From NCBI GenBank assembly GCA_017849315.1, contig JAFIHQ010000025.1, forward strand, positions 1 to 9,569: a DNA stretch of 9,569 nt, given 5' to 3'. The notes beneath the pieces were generated by a model. The model searched no databases and was not told the DNA's origin. It was given only the letters and a program-made list of their open reading frames with translations. The stretch comes from Treponema sp. (lineage in GTDB: Bacteria; Spirochaetota; Spirochaetia; Treponematales; Rectinemataceae). Each line of letters opens with the position of its first letter. The stretch's first letter is position 1. Positions 1 through 6,746 of this stretch are shown here, piece after piece. The position numbers and the translations under genes are program-made.

Positions 1-1053
1 CTGAAAAACAAGGGGTTTGCCATGTGACGAAAAATAACTGTTCAGCAAGTTAGGCGTCTTGCCGAGAGCCACAAGGTCGTTTTTGACCATGACTTCGTCT
101 ATTTTCAGGTAGTGGTTGTACCAGGTCTCGTACCCGCCCATCATGGAGGGGGTTTGGCTTGCGCTTGTTGCTGCGGGGACTTCAGTGGCGGCAGGTGTAG
201 TTGCGGCGGGTGCAGTGGCTGCAGTAGCGGCGGCTTTCTTAGTGGCTTCGGTGGCGGCGCCCTTCCACAAAAACTCAAGGGCAGAAAAACGATTCGGTGA
301 CAGGGCATCGAAAAGCGTCGCCAGCTTGTCCTTAAGCGCAAAATAGTCCGGCGCTGCCAGCAAGGCGATGCGGGCGACTGGCTCGCCTTCCCTGAATGCG
401 GCGCCATCTGCAAAAACCGCGATGCGGATTGTGCCGGAATCAATGAAAAACGTTACTGGAGGGAGCGAATCGCAGGCGCGCGAGCAGCCCGATGTGGGCA
501 AACCGGAGCCGATAGAGACAAGGGCCAGCCTCGCGGCCCCGACCCTCAGCACCGTGAAAAAATGCGACACCATGGAGTCCGCGCGTCGGCCTGGCCCCCG
601 CCGCGCCAGGGCGCGAAGCTCGGGCTCGGCAGGATGGTCGACGAAGAGGTTGAGGCGCGGCTTGAGGGCGCGGCGGGGGCGCTCGCGGCCACAAAGCTCT
701 CCCGCGAAGGACCACGACTGCCAGCCATTGCACAGAACGAAGCGCCTGGCAGGGATCGCGAAGTCCCCCGGATCCACGTTCGCAGCCTCGGTTGCCGCCG
801 CAAAGTCGACTCCGGCATGCGAAGAGAGTTCCTTTATTCCGACTTTGCCCAGAACAAGCATGCGCCCGTCGCGACCCTCGGCCTCATTATGTTCTGGCTC
901 GTTCGATGAAGCGCCGGATCCTAGGGTATCGGTGGGACGAACACTGGAGAAGACCTTTTTTTGTATGTCCCTTGCGGCCAAGGCCACCAGTACCGGAACA
1001 CCTGCCGGCCCGTCCTCGAATTTCAAGCTGCAGACATCGTCTTCCATGGGCAT
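1..1053 (-). CDS. GH36-family alpha-galactosidase (melibiase), N-terminal 351 residues, cut by left window edge
   Basis: The frame is open from the ATG at 1053 down to base 1, so the gene continues off the left edge. Two landmarks point to the GH36 alpha-galactosidase/melibiase family: VLCNGWQSWSFAGEL near residues 107-120, in the N-terminal beta-sandwich domain, and GYETWYNHYLKIDE at 307-320, which marks the start of the TIM barrel. The visible part ends at GKPLVFQ, just before where the family's IDDGW strand should come. The catalytic aspartates lie outside the window. The enzyme would remove alpha-linked galactose from oligosaccharides. No signal peptide is visible, so a cytoplasmic location is likely. 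An Ala/Thr/Pro-rich stretch (residues about 266-303) separates the sandwich from the barrel. The start is supported by a purine-rich GAAAGAGAG upstream. The gene diverges from pth. Family assignment is fairly sure; substrate is not. Confidence 0.8.
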   Translation of the reverse strand, partial: MPMEDDVCSLKFEDGPAGVPVLVALAARDIQKKVFSSVRPTDTLGSGASSNEPEHNEAEGRDGRMLVLGKVGIKELSSHAGVDFAAATEAANVDPGDFAIPARRFVLCNGWQSWSFAGELCGRERPRRALKPRLNLFVDHPAEPELRALARRGPGRRADSMVSHFFTVLRVGAARLALVSIGSGLPTSGCSRACDSLPPVTFFIDSGTIRIAVFADGAAFREGEPVARIALLAAPDYFALKDKLATLFDALSPNRFSALEFLWKGAATEATKKAAATAATAPAATTPAATEVPAATSASQTPSMMGGYETWYNHYLKIDEVMVKNDLVALGKTPNLLNSYFSSHGKPLVFQ

Positions 1054-1138
1054 TTTGCTCTCTTTCGTTTTGTCGTCAGATAGAATTGCAACAGACAAAA
1101 GTATATAGTAACGTTTCACGGAGGGAAAGGATCGCCCC
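1054..1138. promoter_or_regulatory. Divergent promoter region between the GH36 gene and pth
   Basis: This 85-bp gap must drive pth to the right and the GH36 gene to the left. An AT core at 1100-1109 contains TATAGT on the plus strand (1104-1109) and TATACT on the minus strand (1105 to 1100). Each differs from the -10 consensus at one position, and they overlap in the shared TATA. No good -35 box is seen at the right distance for either. GGAGGGAAAGG at 1120-1130 is the pth ribosome-binding site. The promoter call is inferred from motif matches. Confidence 0.35.
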
Positions 1139-1723
1139 ATGACAAGCCCGATGATCAAACTCTATGCATTTCTTGGCAACTACGGCAGCGAATTCAGCAA
1201 AAACAGACACAACGTCGCATGGCAATTCCTGGAAACCTTGCCCTTTTATGGCGAACTCACCTGGACAAGAAAATTCAAAGGCCTTTACGCTTCGCGCGAA
1301 ATCGGCGGCGATCGCATCTTTTTCGTCAAACCTGAAACCTACATGAATAGTTCAGGCGAGTCCATTATCGAGTTAGTCCGCTTTTTCAGACTCGAGCCAC
1401 AAGAAGTCATGGCCATCCATGACGAACTGGAAATGCCCTTTGGAGCTTTCGGTTTTAAGTTCTCAGGCGGCTTAGGCGGACATAACGGCCTGCGCTCCAT
1501 GGAAAAGCACCTTGGCACCCGCGATTTTGCGCGCCTCCGCTTCGGAATCGGTCGGCCCGAACATCCCGACGTGGCAGGCTATGTCCTTTCGGATTTTACG
1601 CAGGCGGAACGGGAAATCTTGGACACCGCCGTGTTTCCCCAGGCAGGGCAAGCCTTTATGGAATGCCTCGAGCAGGGATTCGAGTCGGTCGTGGACAAGT
1701 ACAAGAAGAAAATCTGTATTTAG
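1139..1723 (+). CDS. pth: Peptidyl-tRNA hydrolase
   Basis: This 194-residue protein has the usual length and all the key residues of bacterial Pth, which cleaves peptidyl-tRNA released from stalled ribosomes and recycles the tRNA in the cytoplasm. The expected motifs appear in order: FLGNYG with Asn14, NRHN with the catalytic His24, KPETYMNSSG with Asn70, HDELEMPFG with Asp95, and GGHNGLRS with Asn116. The first motif reads LGNYG where most bacteria have LGNPG. The start at 1139 is favoured over the ATG at 1151 because the GGAGGGAAAGG at 1120-1130 is better spaced for it. The gene stands alone on its strand, divergent from the GH36 gene and convergent with the hypothetical membrane protein. 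No convincing terminator follows it. Confidence 0.97.
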   Translation: MTSPMIKLYAFLGNYGSEFSKNRHNVAWQFLETLPFYGELTWTRKFKGLYASREIGGDRIFFVKPETYMNSSGESIIELVRFFRLEPQEVMAIHDELEMPFGAFGFKFSGGLGGHNGLRSMEKHLGTRDFARLRFGIGRPEHPDVAGYVLSDFTQAEREILDTAVFPQAGQAFMECLEQGFESVVDKYKKKICI

Positions 1724-1739
1724 AAAGCACACAAAAAGT

Positions 1740-1783
1740 AGAAGGCACTTAGAAGGCATTTGGAAGACACTTGCAGAGCACGC
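1740..1783. repeat. Degenerate 11-bp tandem repeat, about four units, in the pth 3' gap
   Basis: Four consecutive 11-mers read AGAAGGCACTT, AGAAGGCATTT, GGAAGACACTT and GCAGAGCACGC. The related AGAAAGCACAC lies just upstream at 1722-1732. The repeat sits in the gap of about 130 bp between the convergent ends of pth and the hypothetical membrane protein. No gene or terminator-like hairpin with a T tract is seen in this gap. The function is unknown, and it may only record replication slippage. Confidence 0.6.
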
Positions 1784-1856
1784 AATTGTAAAGCGCGCAA
1801 TAAGCATGCCGTCGTCTGGAAAATGGCGCCCTTTCGGACTTCCCTTTGGTCCAGGC

Positions 1857-2662
1857 TTACTGGTCTAGACTTCCTTTTCCGTCCGAATTTTGCCGATCTG
1901 CGATATACCCCGAAGGCGAAGCCGCAGCGTCTTCCGAAGCGCCACTCGTGTCCTCGATACAGCTCGCAATAAGCTCCGCCAGTTTTGTGGCCTCGGCCTG
2001 GGCGCGCCTTGCCTCGTGCCGAAAAATTCCGCGCGCCAGAAAATACGAGCCCAGGAGCCCCCGACCGCGAACAAAACCGCGGCAAGCGGAGAATTCAGGG
2101 CGCCCATCCCGACCCCGCCGCCCAGGCCGAGGCCACCACCGATGCCAAGCCCACCGCAGAGTCCTCCAAAGATACCGCCTGCAAAGTTTCTCAAGTCGTA
2201 GGTCACCGATATTTGTGTTTTATCCCCCGAAGGAACCACCGAAATGTCGACTCTCTCTCCCGTTCGCTGCGCCTCGAAAGCATCAGAAGCCCATGACAAT
2301 TTGTGCTTCCTTACGCTTCCGGAGCCGTGAAGCCCCACCTTCTGATCCAAGAGATCCAAAACGGTTTCGAGTTGTTCATCACCAGGTATTTTTGAGATAA
2401 AGAATTGCGATCGTGGATACAGATTTCCGATGAGTGGGTAACTTTGCCTTTTCTCTCCATTTTCCATTTCGAGCTCTGCGAGCGCCTTGCCAAAACTTTG
2501 GGTCGATATCCCTGCCTCGCGGGCGATCGATTCGGCCTCGGCTATCGAATACCCGTGCAAGACCTCCGGACTCGCGAGATCCCGACTACGGTCTTTGGCC
2601 TCTATCTCCGCAGCTCGACCGAGCAGTTTGGCGAGCTGTTTCTCGTCAAGTCGTTCCAACAC
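1857..2662 (-). CDS. Hypothetical glycine-rich membrane protein, probably frameshifted near residue 202
   Basis: I do not recognise a named family. Residues 1-68 look like a small helical module (LLGRAAEIEAKD, then YSIAEAESIAREAGIS, then FGKALAELE), resembling N-terminal modules seen on other bacterial proteins of unknown function. A mixed middle region follows. Next is a very glycine-rich membrane segment (about 162-187) and a second hydrophobic stretch (SPLAAVLFAVGG). As written, the frame then runs into an Arg/Trp-rich tail with rare-looking codons and stops at 1865. Adding one G to the run of five G (plus-strand C at 2058-2062) instead gives GGLLGSYFLARGIF, which completes the membrane segment. 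A charged helix (HEARRAQAEATKLAELIA) follows, and a TAA at 1857-1859, for 268 residues. The start is GTG at 2662 or TTG at 2659, and AGGAG spacing slightly favours the TTG. It is last in the aroDE-era block. Confidence 0.7.
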
Positions 2663-2716
2663 TTCTCCTCACGTCCACGCCCGTTGTGATCTACATCCGT
2701 TATACCATGGCAAAGG

Positions 2717-3625
2717 TCAGAAAATAAGACTATCCAGCCGCTTGTCGTCGTGCTTCCAGGAAGGGTCGACCCGCACCTGGAGCCGCAGGTGAACGGGATA
2801 ATCGAAAAGCTCCGCCAGATCAGCCTCGGCCTCCTCCCGAATTACCTTGATCATCGAACCACCCTTGCCGATTACAATGCCTTTTTGACTCTCGCGTTCC
2901 ACGACGATATCGTAAGAAGCCTCAAGACTACCGTCCTCCAGCTTGCGCGAATCAACAAAATCGATAAAAAGCGCGTGTGGCAGCTCTTCTCTTGTATGGT
3001 TAATTGCTTTTTCCCTAATGATTTCCGCAATACGAAACACAGGATCCTGATCCGTGTAGTATTCTGGTGGATACCACTGTGGCCCTTCTTCAGCCAAGCC
3101 CAGAAGCGCCGACACAAGTTCGTCGAGCCCTTCGCCGGTCAAGGCCGAAATCCTCACAATCGTCGCAGCTGGCAAATGCTCTGCAACAAACTGCACTGCT
3201 CTCGCAACATCCGCGTCCTTAGCGTCGATTTTGTTTATAGCGACAACCATTTTTCTGCGCGAACCCTTGTGCACGGTGTCCGCAGAACCAGAAGGCACCG
3301 AAAAATTGGAAGCGAGCGCTTCTTCTTCCGGACCAGGTTCGCGCGTCGAATCCAATACGTACACGACAATGTCGGCATCGCCCAACGCAGACAGAGCCAC
3401 ATTTTTTAGCTTGATGTTGAGCTTTCTTTCAGAAATATGAAAACCAGGTGTATCGATAAAGACAAGCTGCCCTTCGTCCCGGTTGATAATGCCGCGTACT
3501 GCATTTCGTGTCGTTTGCGGAACGGGCGAAACAATTGACACCTTTGCCCCGCACAACGCGTTGAGCAAGGTCGACTTGCCAGACGAAGGTCTGCCAACAA
3601 TAGCCACAAAGGCCGATTTTGCCAT
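2717..3625 (-). CDS. era: GTPase Era, 30S ribosome maturation factor
   Basis: At 302 residues this is standard for Era, the GTPase that binds the 3' end of 16S rRNA and assists small-subunit assembly. The GTPase domain shows G1 GRPSSGKST (11-19), the switch I region with PQTTR (36-40), G3 DTPG (58-61), G4 NKID (131-134) and G5 SAL (160-162). The C-terminal KH domain carries GIVIGKGGSMIK (249-260), the RNA-binding GxxG loop. G1 has Ser-Ser where most Era proteins have Asn-Val. A Ser/Lys-rich loop around 107-124, just before G4, looks longer than usual. The ATG at 3625 follows a TAGGAG ribosome-binding site with good spacing. The gene lies 25 bp after aroDE and 54 bp before the hypothetical membrane protein, so the three are probably co-transcribed. 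Confidence 0.97.
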   Translation of the reverse strand: MAKSAFVAIVGRPSSGKSTLLNALCGAKVSIVSPVPQTTRNAVRGIINRDEGQLVFIDTPGFHISERKLNIKLKNVALSALGDADIVVYVLDSTREPGPEEEALASNFSVPSGSADTVHKGSRRKMVVAINKIDAKDADVARAVQFVAEHLPAATIVRISALTGEGLDELVSALLGLAEEGPQWYPPEYYTDQDPVFRIAEIIREKAINHTREELPHALFIDFVDSRKLEDGSLEASYDIVVERESQKGIVIGKGGSMIKVIREEAEADLAELFDYPVHLRLQVRVDPSWKHDDKRLDSLIF

Positions 3626-3632
3626 CTAAGAC

Positions 3633-3664
3633 TCCTACACTACAAAATTCCTACACTGCAAAAT
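3633..3664. repeat. 16-bp tandem duplication spanning the aroDE stop and the era ribosome-binding site
   Basis: On the plus strand TCCTACACTACAAAAT (3633-3648) is followed directly by TCCTACACTGCAAAAT (3649-3664), matching at 15 of 16 positions. On the coding (minus) strand each copy contains GTGTAGGA. The upstream copy supplies the aroDE TAG stop. The copy nearer era supplies the TAGGAG ribosome-binding site. Confidence 0.85.
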
Positions 3665-5162
3665 ACGAATCGGGCGGTTCCTCGTCCATCCACAAACGAT
3701 ATTGACCAGCCGCCTGATAACAGAGCATACGATACCCATTGAGTATCCGGCAGCCTGCCGCCTCTGCCCTTTTCAACACTTGGGTCTTTCCCGGATTGTA
3801 AATCAGATCGAAGACCCTCTCATGGCCATCAAATTCATAAAAACTCAAAGGATCGCCGGAAGTTCCGCCCTGCATACCGATACTCGTCGCCTGCACGATC
3901 AAATCCGAATATTCGGCAATCAGGTCCATGGCGCGGTCGTCCAAAGGACCCCATCTAAACCCGTACTTTCTGGCCAAGGCCCGCGCCGTCGAGATTGTTC
4001 GATTCAGAATGATACACTCGGCCCCTTTGCGGTACAGCGCCAGGGCGACCGACTTTGCCGCTCCGCCTGCGCCAAGGAGCGTTACCTTCATACCGCGAAA
4101 ATCCGCACGATTCAAAAACTCCAAGGCACTGCGCTCAAAACCATCTGCATCCGTATTGTAGCCTGCAAGGCCGTTATCCCGGAAAATGAGCGTGTTACAT
4201 GCCCCAATATGCTGAACATCCACCGATTGGAACGTCAAAAAAGGCAGTACCTCTTCCTTGAACGGCACAGTAACCGCCGCGCCCTTCGCTCCAAAAAACC
4301 GCATGTTCTCCAGCGCCGCCTTAATCGAGTCCGACGGCAACGGCACCATCAGTGCATCCTTGCCCGCGTCGCGAAAGGCGCGGCTGTGTAAAAATGGCGA
4401 CATCGAGCCTATGATGCTTTTTGCCCCCAGCAGGACATAGCAATCGGACTTGTCGTCGACTTCGTGGCTTCTATAAATGCTGCTCAAAACTTGAGGACTC
4501 AGCTGACCAGCGGCTGCCCGTGTGGTTCCGCTGGACGGTACGCTGGCAAAGGTGAGCATCGAGCCCAATCTTCCCGCCAAAATTCGCGCAGGCACTCCAA
4601 CCTCGCCCATCACCATGAGTATCTTTTCTCTATCTGGCAGCGTCGCCGACCACTGCAAAAAGCGCGCCAGCTCCGTGGAATCTGGCGGAGAAACAGCTAA
4701 TTTCGGGATAACATCATCCTCCTCGCTCAAATTCTCCCAAATTTCGTCCAGATTCTCTGGTACCTCATCCAAATAATGGTGCGAACGTATAATCCGCGTT
4801 CCAAAAGTCCTGCAGGCTTCCTCCAAGGTGTCGACGTGAAAATCGTCCTCCAAGTCAATATATGCAAAATTAGCCTTAGAATCCTTCTTGGCAAATGAGA
4901 GGGCCTTGGCCAGCATGACAAGGCGAGCGCCTTCTCCATCCGTGAAATTTCCGCCGTCACAACGGCGACGTACAGTGAGAATGCAAGGTAAACCTGCTTT
5001 CTCCGGAAAATCCCGAATGTTGAGTTTTTCCGATGGATCCAAAAAGTCCGCGCGCAACTCAACCATATCGACATAGCTGCGCTGCTCATCTAAAATGGAC
5101 AAATCTTCGCTGATGGTGCGCCCTGTGAGGCAGATGCAGACTGGTGTTTTCCGACCATTCAT
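3651..5162 (-). CDS. aroDE: Bifunctional 3-dehydroquinate dehydratase (type I) / shikimate dehydrogenase
   Basis: This 503-residue fusion carries two consecutive shikimate-pathway steps, from 3-dehydroquinate through 3-dehydroshikimate to shikimate. Residues 1-230 form a type I AroD: VELRADF (34-40), catalytic His129 in SHHYL, Schiff-base Lys154 in IPKLAVS, and MGEVG (185-189). Residues 240-500 form AroE: SMSP with Ser253 and Ser255, VTVPFKEE with catalytic Lys302, GACNTL (Asn323), YNTDADG (Asp338), the NADPH loop GAGGAAKS (364-371), NRT (387-389) and YQAAGQ (482-487). The usual substrate-loop PIxHSxSP reads SIIGSMSP, so the His is Gly here. The same domain order is known in plant and chlamydial enzymes. 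The ATG at 5162 has only a weak AAGAAG upstream, and an in-frame TAA (5171-5169) rules out a longer start. The gene heads the aroDE-era block. Confidence 0.95.
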   Translation of the reverse strand: MNGRKTPVCICLTGRTISEDLSILDEQRSYVDMVELRADFLDPSEKLNIRDFPEKAGLPCILTVRRRCDGGNFTDGEGARLVMLAKALSFAKKDSKANFAYIDLEDDFHVDTLEEACRTFGTRIIRSHHYLDEVPENLDEIWENLSEEDDVIPKLAVSPPDSTELARFLQWSATLPDREKILMVMGEVGVPARILAGRLGSMLTFASVPSSGTTRAAAGQLSPQVLSSIYRSHEVDDKSDCYVLLGAKSIIGSMSPFLHSRAFRDAGKDALMVPLPSDSIKAALENMRFFGAKGAAVTVPFKEEVLPFLTFQSVDVQHIGACNTLIFRDNGLAGYNTDADGFERSALEFLNRADFRGMKVTLLGAGGAAKSVALALYRKGAECIILNRTISTARALARKYGFRWGPLDDRAMDLIAEYSDLIVQATSIGMQGGTSGDPLSFYEFDGHERVFDLIYNPGKTQVLKRAEAAGCRILNGYRMLCYQAAGQYRLWMDEEPPDSYFAV

Positions 5163-5286
5163 GGCTTCTTATTCTAGCGCACGCAAGCAAGCTCTGGCTA
5201 CAGCATCTGCCCGCTCTGACAGCACGGGGCTGCTGCAGGAGACCGGGGCCAACACGCTCCAGTGTCTTGCCGCGATTGCCACTTTA

Positions 5287-5314
5287 TTGCACAATAGGGC
5301 GTTAATTTTATACT
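5287..5314 (+). promoter_or_regulatory. Probable promoter of the DbpA-MBL-apbE operon
   Basis: TTGCAC (5287-5292) and TATACT (5309-5314) are separated by 16 bp. The -10 matches the sigma-70 consensus at five of six positions and the -35 is weaker. Transcription would begin near 5321, leaving a leader of about 30 nt with a strong ribosome-binding site. ACTTGAG occurs twice just downstream (5312-5318 and 5323-5329). The 5163-5280 stretch, upstream of aroDE, is GC-rich and holds nothing else I can name. Confidence 0.5.
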
Positions 5315-5339
5315 TGAGTAACACTTGAGCATCGGTTTT

Positions 5340-5345
5340 AAGGAG
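5340..5345 (+). promoter_or_regulatory. Ribosome-binding site that fixes a GTG start at 5352
   Basis: AAGGAG lies six bases before GTG at 5352-5354. The in-frame ATG at 5325 lies upstream of this site and has no ribosome-binding site of its own. The ATG at 5350 is in another frame. The GTG start is therefore preferred. Confidence 0.75.
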
Positions 5346-5351
5346 AACCAT

Positions 5352-6086
5352 GTGTCTAACGAATCAACATCTACAAAGATACCCGAAGAGGCTTTGTCCG
5401 CGTTTCTAGACGGTGTCATGACGGAACTAAAAGCCCCTGCCGACCCTGCCACGCTTGCACAAGTCCGGACAATGTTCAGAAAACGCATTCCACTTCATTT
5501 GCGCTCCTACGCCGCTGCTCTTCTGATTCTGCGCGCAGCAGGACTTTCGCGACAGCCTGCCGGCAAATCTGCACAACCACGTCCGGCCGCCTCCGCTTCC
5601 CCTACTTCCGCCCCTCCTGTTTCAACGAAACGGACAGAAAGACCTCGCGAAGCCCGTCCTGTCAAACACGACATTCCTAGCCGCAACGCCTCCATGACCC
5701 CTTCCATGACCCCGTTATTCGTTTCGATGGGGAAGCGCCAAAGGTTGCGTCCTCAGGAGCTTCGCGACTTGATAAGCGAAAAAACAGGTATTAAGGCGAG
5801 CGAACTGGGACGGGTCCATCTCTTTGACAATTATTCCTTTATCGATATTCCAGAGAACGAAGCGATGCGAGTGATCGAAGCAGTCAACGGCGCCATGCTT
5901 GGCGGCAAGGTGTTGGAGGTAAAGCCGGCCCGAAAACGAGCTGCCACTACTGGCCCTTCTGTGCAGGAGCAGCCAGATTCTATGCCGAACGGCTCTTCCC
6001 ATGTGCCTGTATCCCATGTGCCTACATCGTCTCCAACTGCGTTTTCTACTTCTGCAAAGGCAACAAACGGTGACAACAAGAATTGA
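5352..6086 (+). CDS. Stand-alone DbpA-type RNA-binding domain protein
   Basis: The 244-residue product has a helical N-terminal region (about 11-64), a low-complexity Pro/Ala/Ser/Arg linker (65-118), a DbpA-type RRM-like domain (121-196) and a disordered Ser/Thr/Pro tail. The RRM-like part shows LFVSMG (122-127), RLRPQELRDLISEKTGIKASELG and NYSFIDIPE (160-168). This is the module that targets DEAD-box helicases such as DbpA to 23S rRNA, but no helicase domain is present. It probably binds structured RNA or assists a helicase encoded elsewhere; that is inference. In-frame repeats (SMTP twice, HVP twice) lie in the flexible parts. The GTG start is set by the AAGGAG at 5340. Its end overlaps the next gene by 17 nt, so translation is probably coupled. 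Domain identity is fairly sure; cellular role is unknown. Confidence 0.85.
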   Translation: MSNESTSTKIPEEALSAFLDGVMTELKAPADPATLAQVRTMFRKRIPLHLRSYAAALLILRAAGLSRQPAGKSAQPRPAASASPTSAPPVSTKRTERPREARPVKHDIPSRNASMTPSMTPLFVSMGKRQRLRPQELRDLISEKTGIKASELGRVHLFDNYSFIDIPENEAMRVIEAVNGAMLGGKVLEVKPARKRAATTGPSVQEQPDSMPNGSSHVPVSHVPTSSPTAFSTSAKATNGDNKN

Positions 6087-6720
6087 GCGCCTGCGTGTCG
6101 GTCCTATCGGCGAGAACACCTATGCCATCGAGTCGAACGCAGTAGGCGTTTTGATCGACCCTGGTGCCGAGCCAGAGAAGATACTGGCGTTTTTGGACCA
6201 GCGCAAATTCGATATTTCTCTCATTGTCCTGACACATGGGCACCTTGACCATATTGCTGCAATTCCCGATCTCATCGAGACATGGAAAGATAAGTCGATT
6301 ATCGTTGCGTGCCATCCGGAAGACGCGGACTACCTCGGTTCAGCCGGCGCAAAAAAGAACCGGGCAATTTTCGAGGCCGTTGGCGCGGATGGCTTTTTCG
6401 ATGGCTACTGGAAGCCCATGCCGGCGGCTTCGCTTCTTTTGAATGATGGCGATTACGTGCCGGGGACGAGTTTATTGGTGCTGCACACACCAGGGCATTC
6501 CCGCGGTTCAATCTGTCTCTATGACAGAGATGCGGGATTCCTGGTCTCTGGAGACACGCTGTTTCGCGATGGTATAGGTCGAGTGGATACTCCCGACGCG
6601 AGTCAGGCTGAAATCGAGCAGAGTCTCAAGCGGCTCGCTGCGCTTCCGCCTGACACGGTTGTTTATCCGGGGCATGGTCCCAGGACCACCATAGGTCGTG
6701 AATTCTACGGTATGCGTTGA
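6070..6720 (+). CDS. MBL-fold metallohydrolase, glyoxalase II-like
   Basis: This 216-residue protein has the full metal site of the metallo-beta-lactamase fold: THGHLDH (His56, His58, Asp60, His61), PGHS (His143), SGDTLF (Asp162) and PGHG (His202). The compact size and the ending PGHGPRTTIGRE resemble the small YcbL-type glyoxalase II-like hydrolases. These hydrolyse thioesters or related small molecules in the cytoplasm. The true substrate cannot be read from sequence. The start is GTG at 6070, with AAAGG at 6056-6060. An ATG at 6001 in the same frame would add 23 residues unlike the family, all inside the upstream gene. It overlaps the DbpA-domain gene by 17 nt and is followed 26 bp later by apbE. 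Confidence 0.9.
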   Translation: MTTRIERLRVGPIGENTYAIESNAVGVLIDPGAEPEKILAFLDQRKFDISLIVLTHGHLDHIAAIPDLIETWKDKSIIVACHPEDADYLGSAGAKKNRAIFEAVGADGFFDGYWKPMPAASLLLNDGDYVPGTSLLVLHTPGHSRGSICLYDRDAGFLVSGDTLFRDGIGRVDTPDASQAEIEQSLKRLAALPPDTVVYPGHGPRTTIGREFYGMR

Positions 6721-6746
6721 CAGTGTTACAAAGTGAGGTTCAACAA

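Noticed and set aside
112..346. Glycine/cysteine-rich and alanine/valine-rich plus-strand frames
   Set aside because: They are mirror images of the Ala/Thr codon repeat in the GH36 gene on the other strand.
368..1108. A 246-codon plus-strand open frame
   Set aside because: It is antisense to the GH36 gene, has Arg/Ser/Pro-rich composition without domains, and overlaps the pth promoter region.
2058..2062. Programmed ribosomal frameshifting at the G5 run
   Set aside because: No slippery heptamer or clear downstream structure is seen, and a plain indel explains the data more simply.
1846..2400. A plus-strand frame of 184 codons opposite the hypothetical membrane protein
   Set aside because: It has a Pro/Arg-rich shadow composition and no ribosome-binding site, while the minus strand gives a sensible membrane protein.
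6001..6069. An upstream ATG start for the MBL hydrolase
   Set aside because: The extra 23 residues are an out-of-frame reading of the DbpA-domain gene's tail, and the GTG at 6070 has its own ribosome-binding site.
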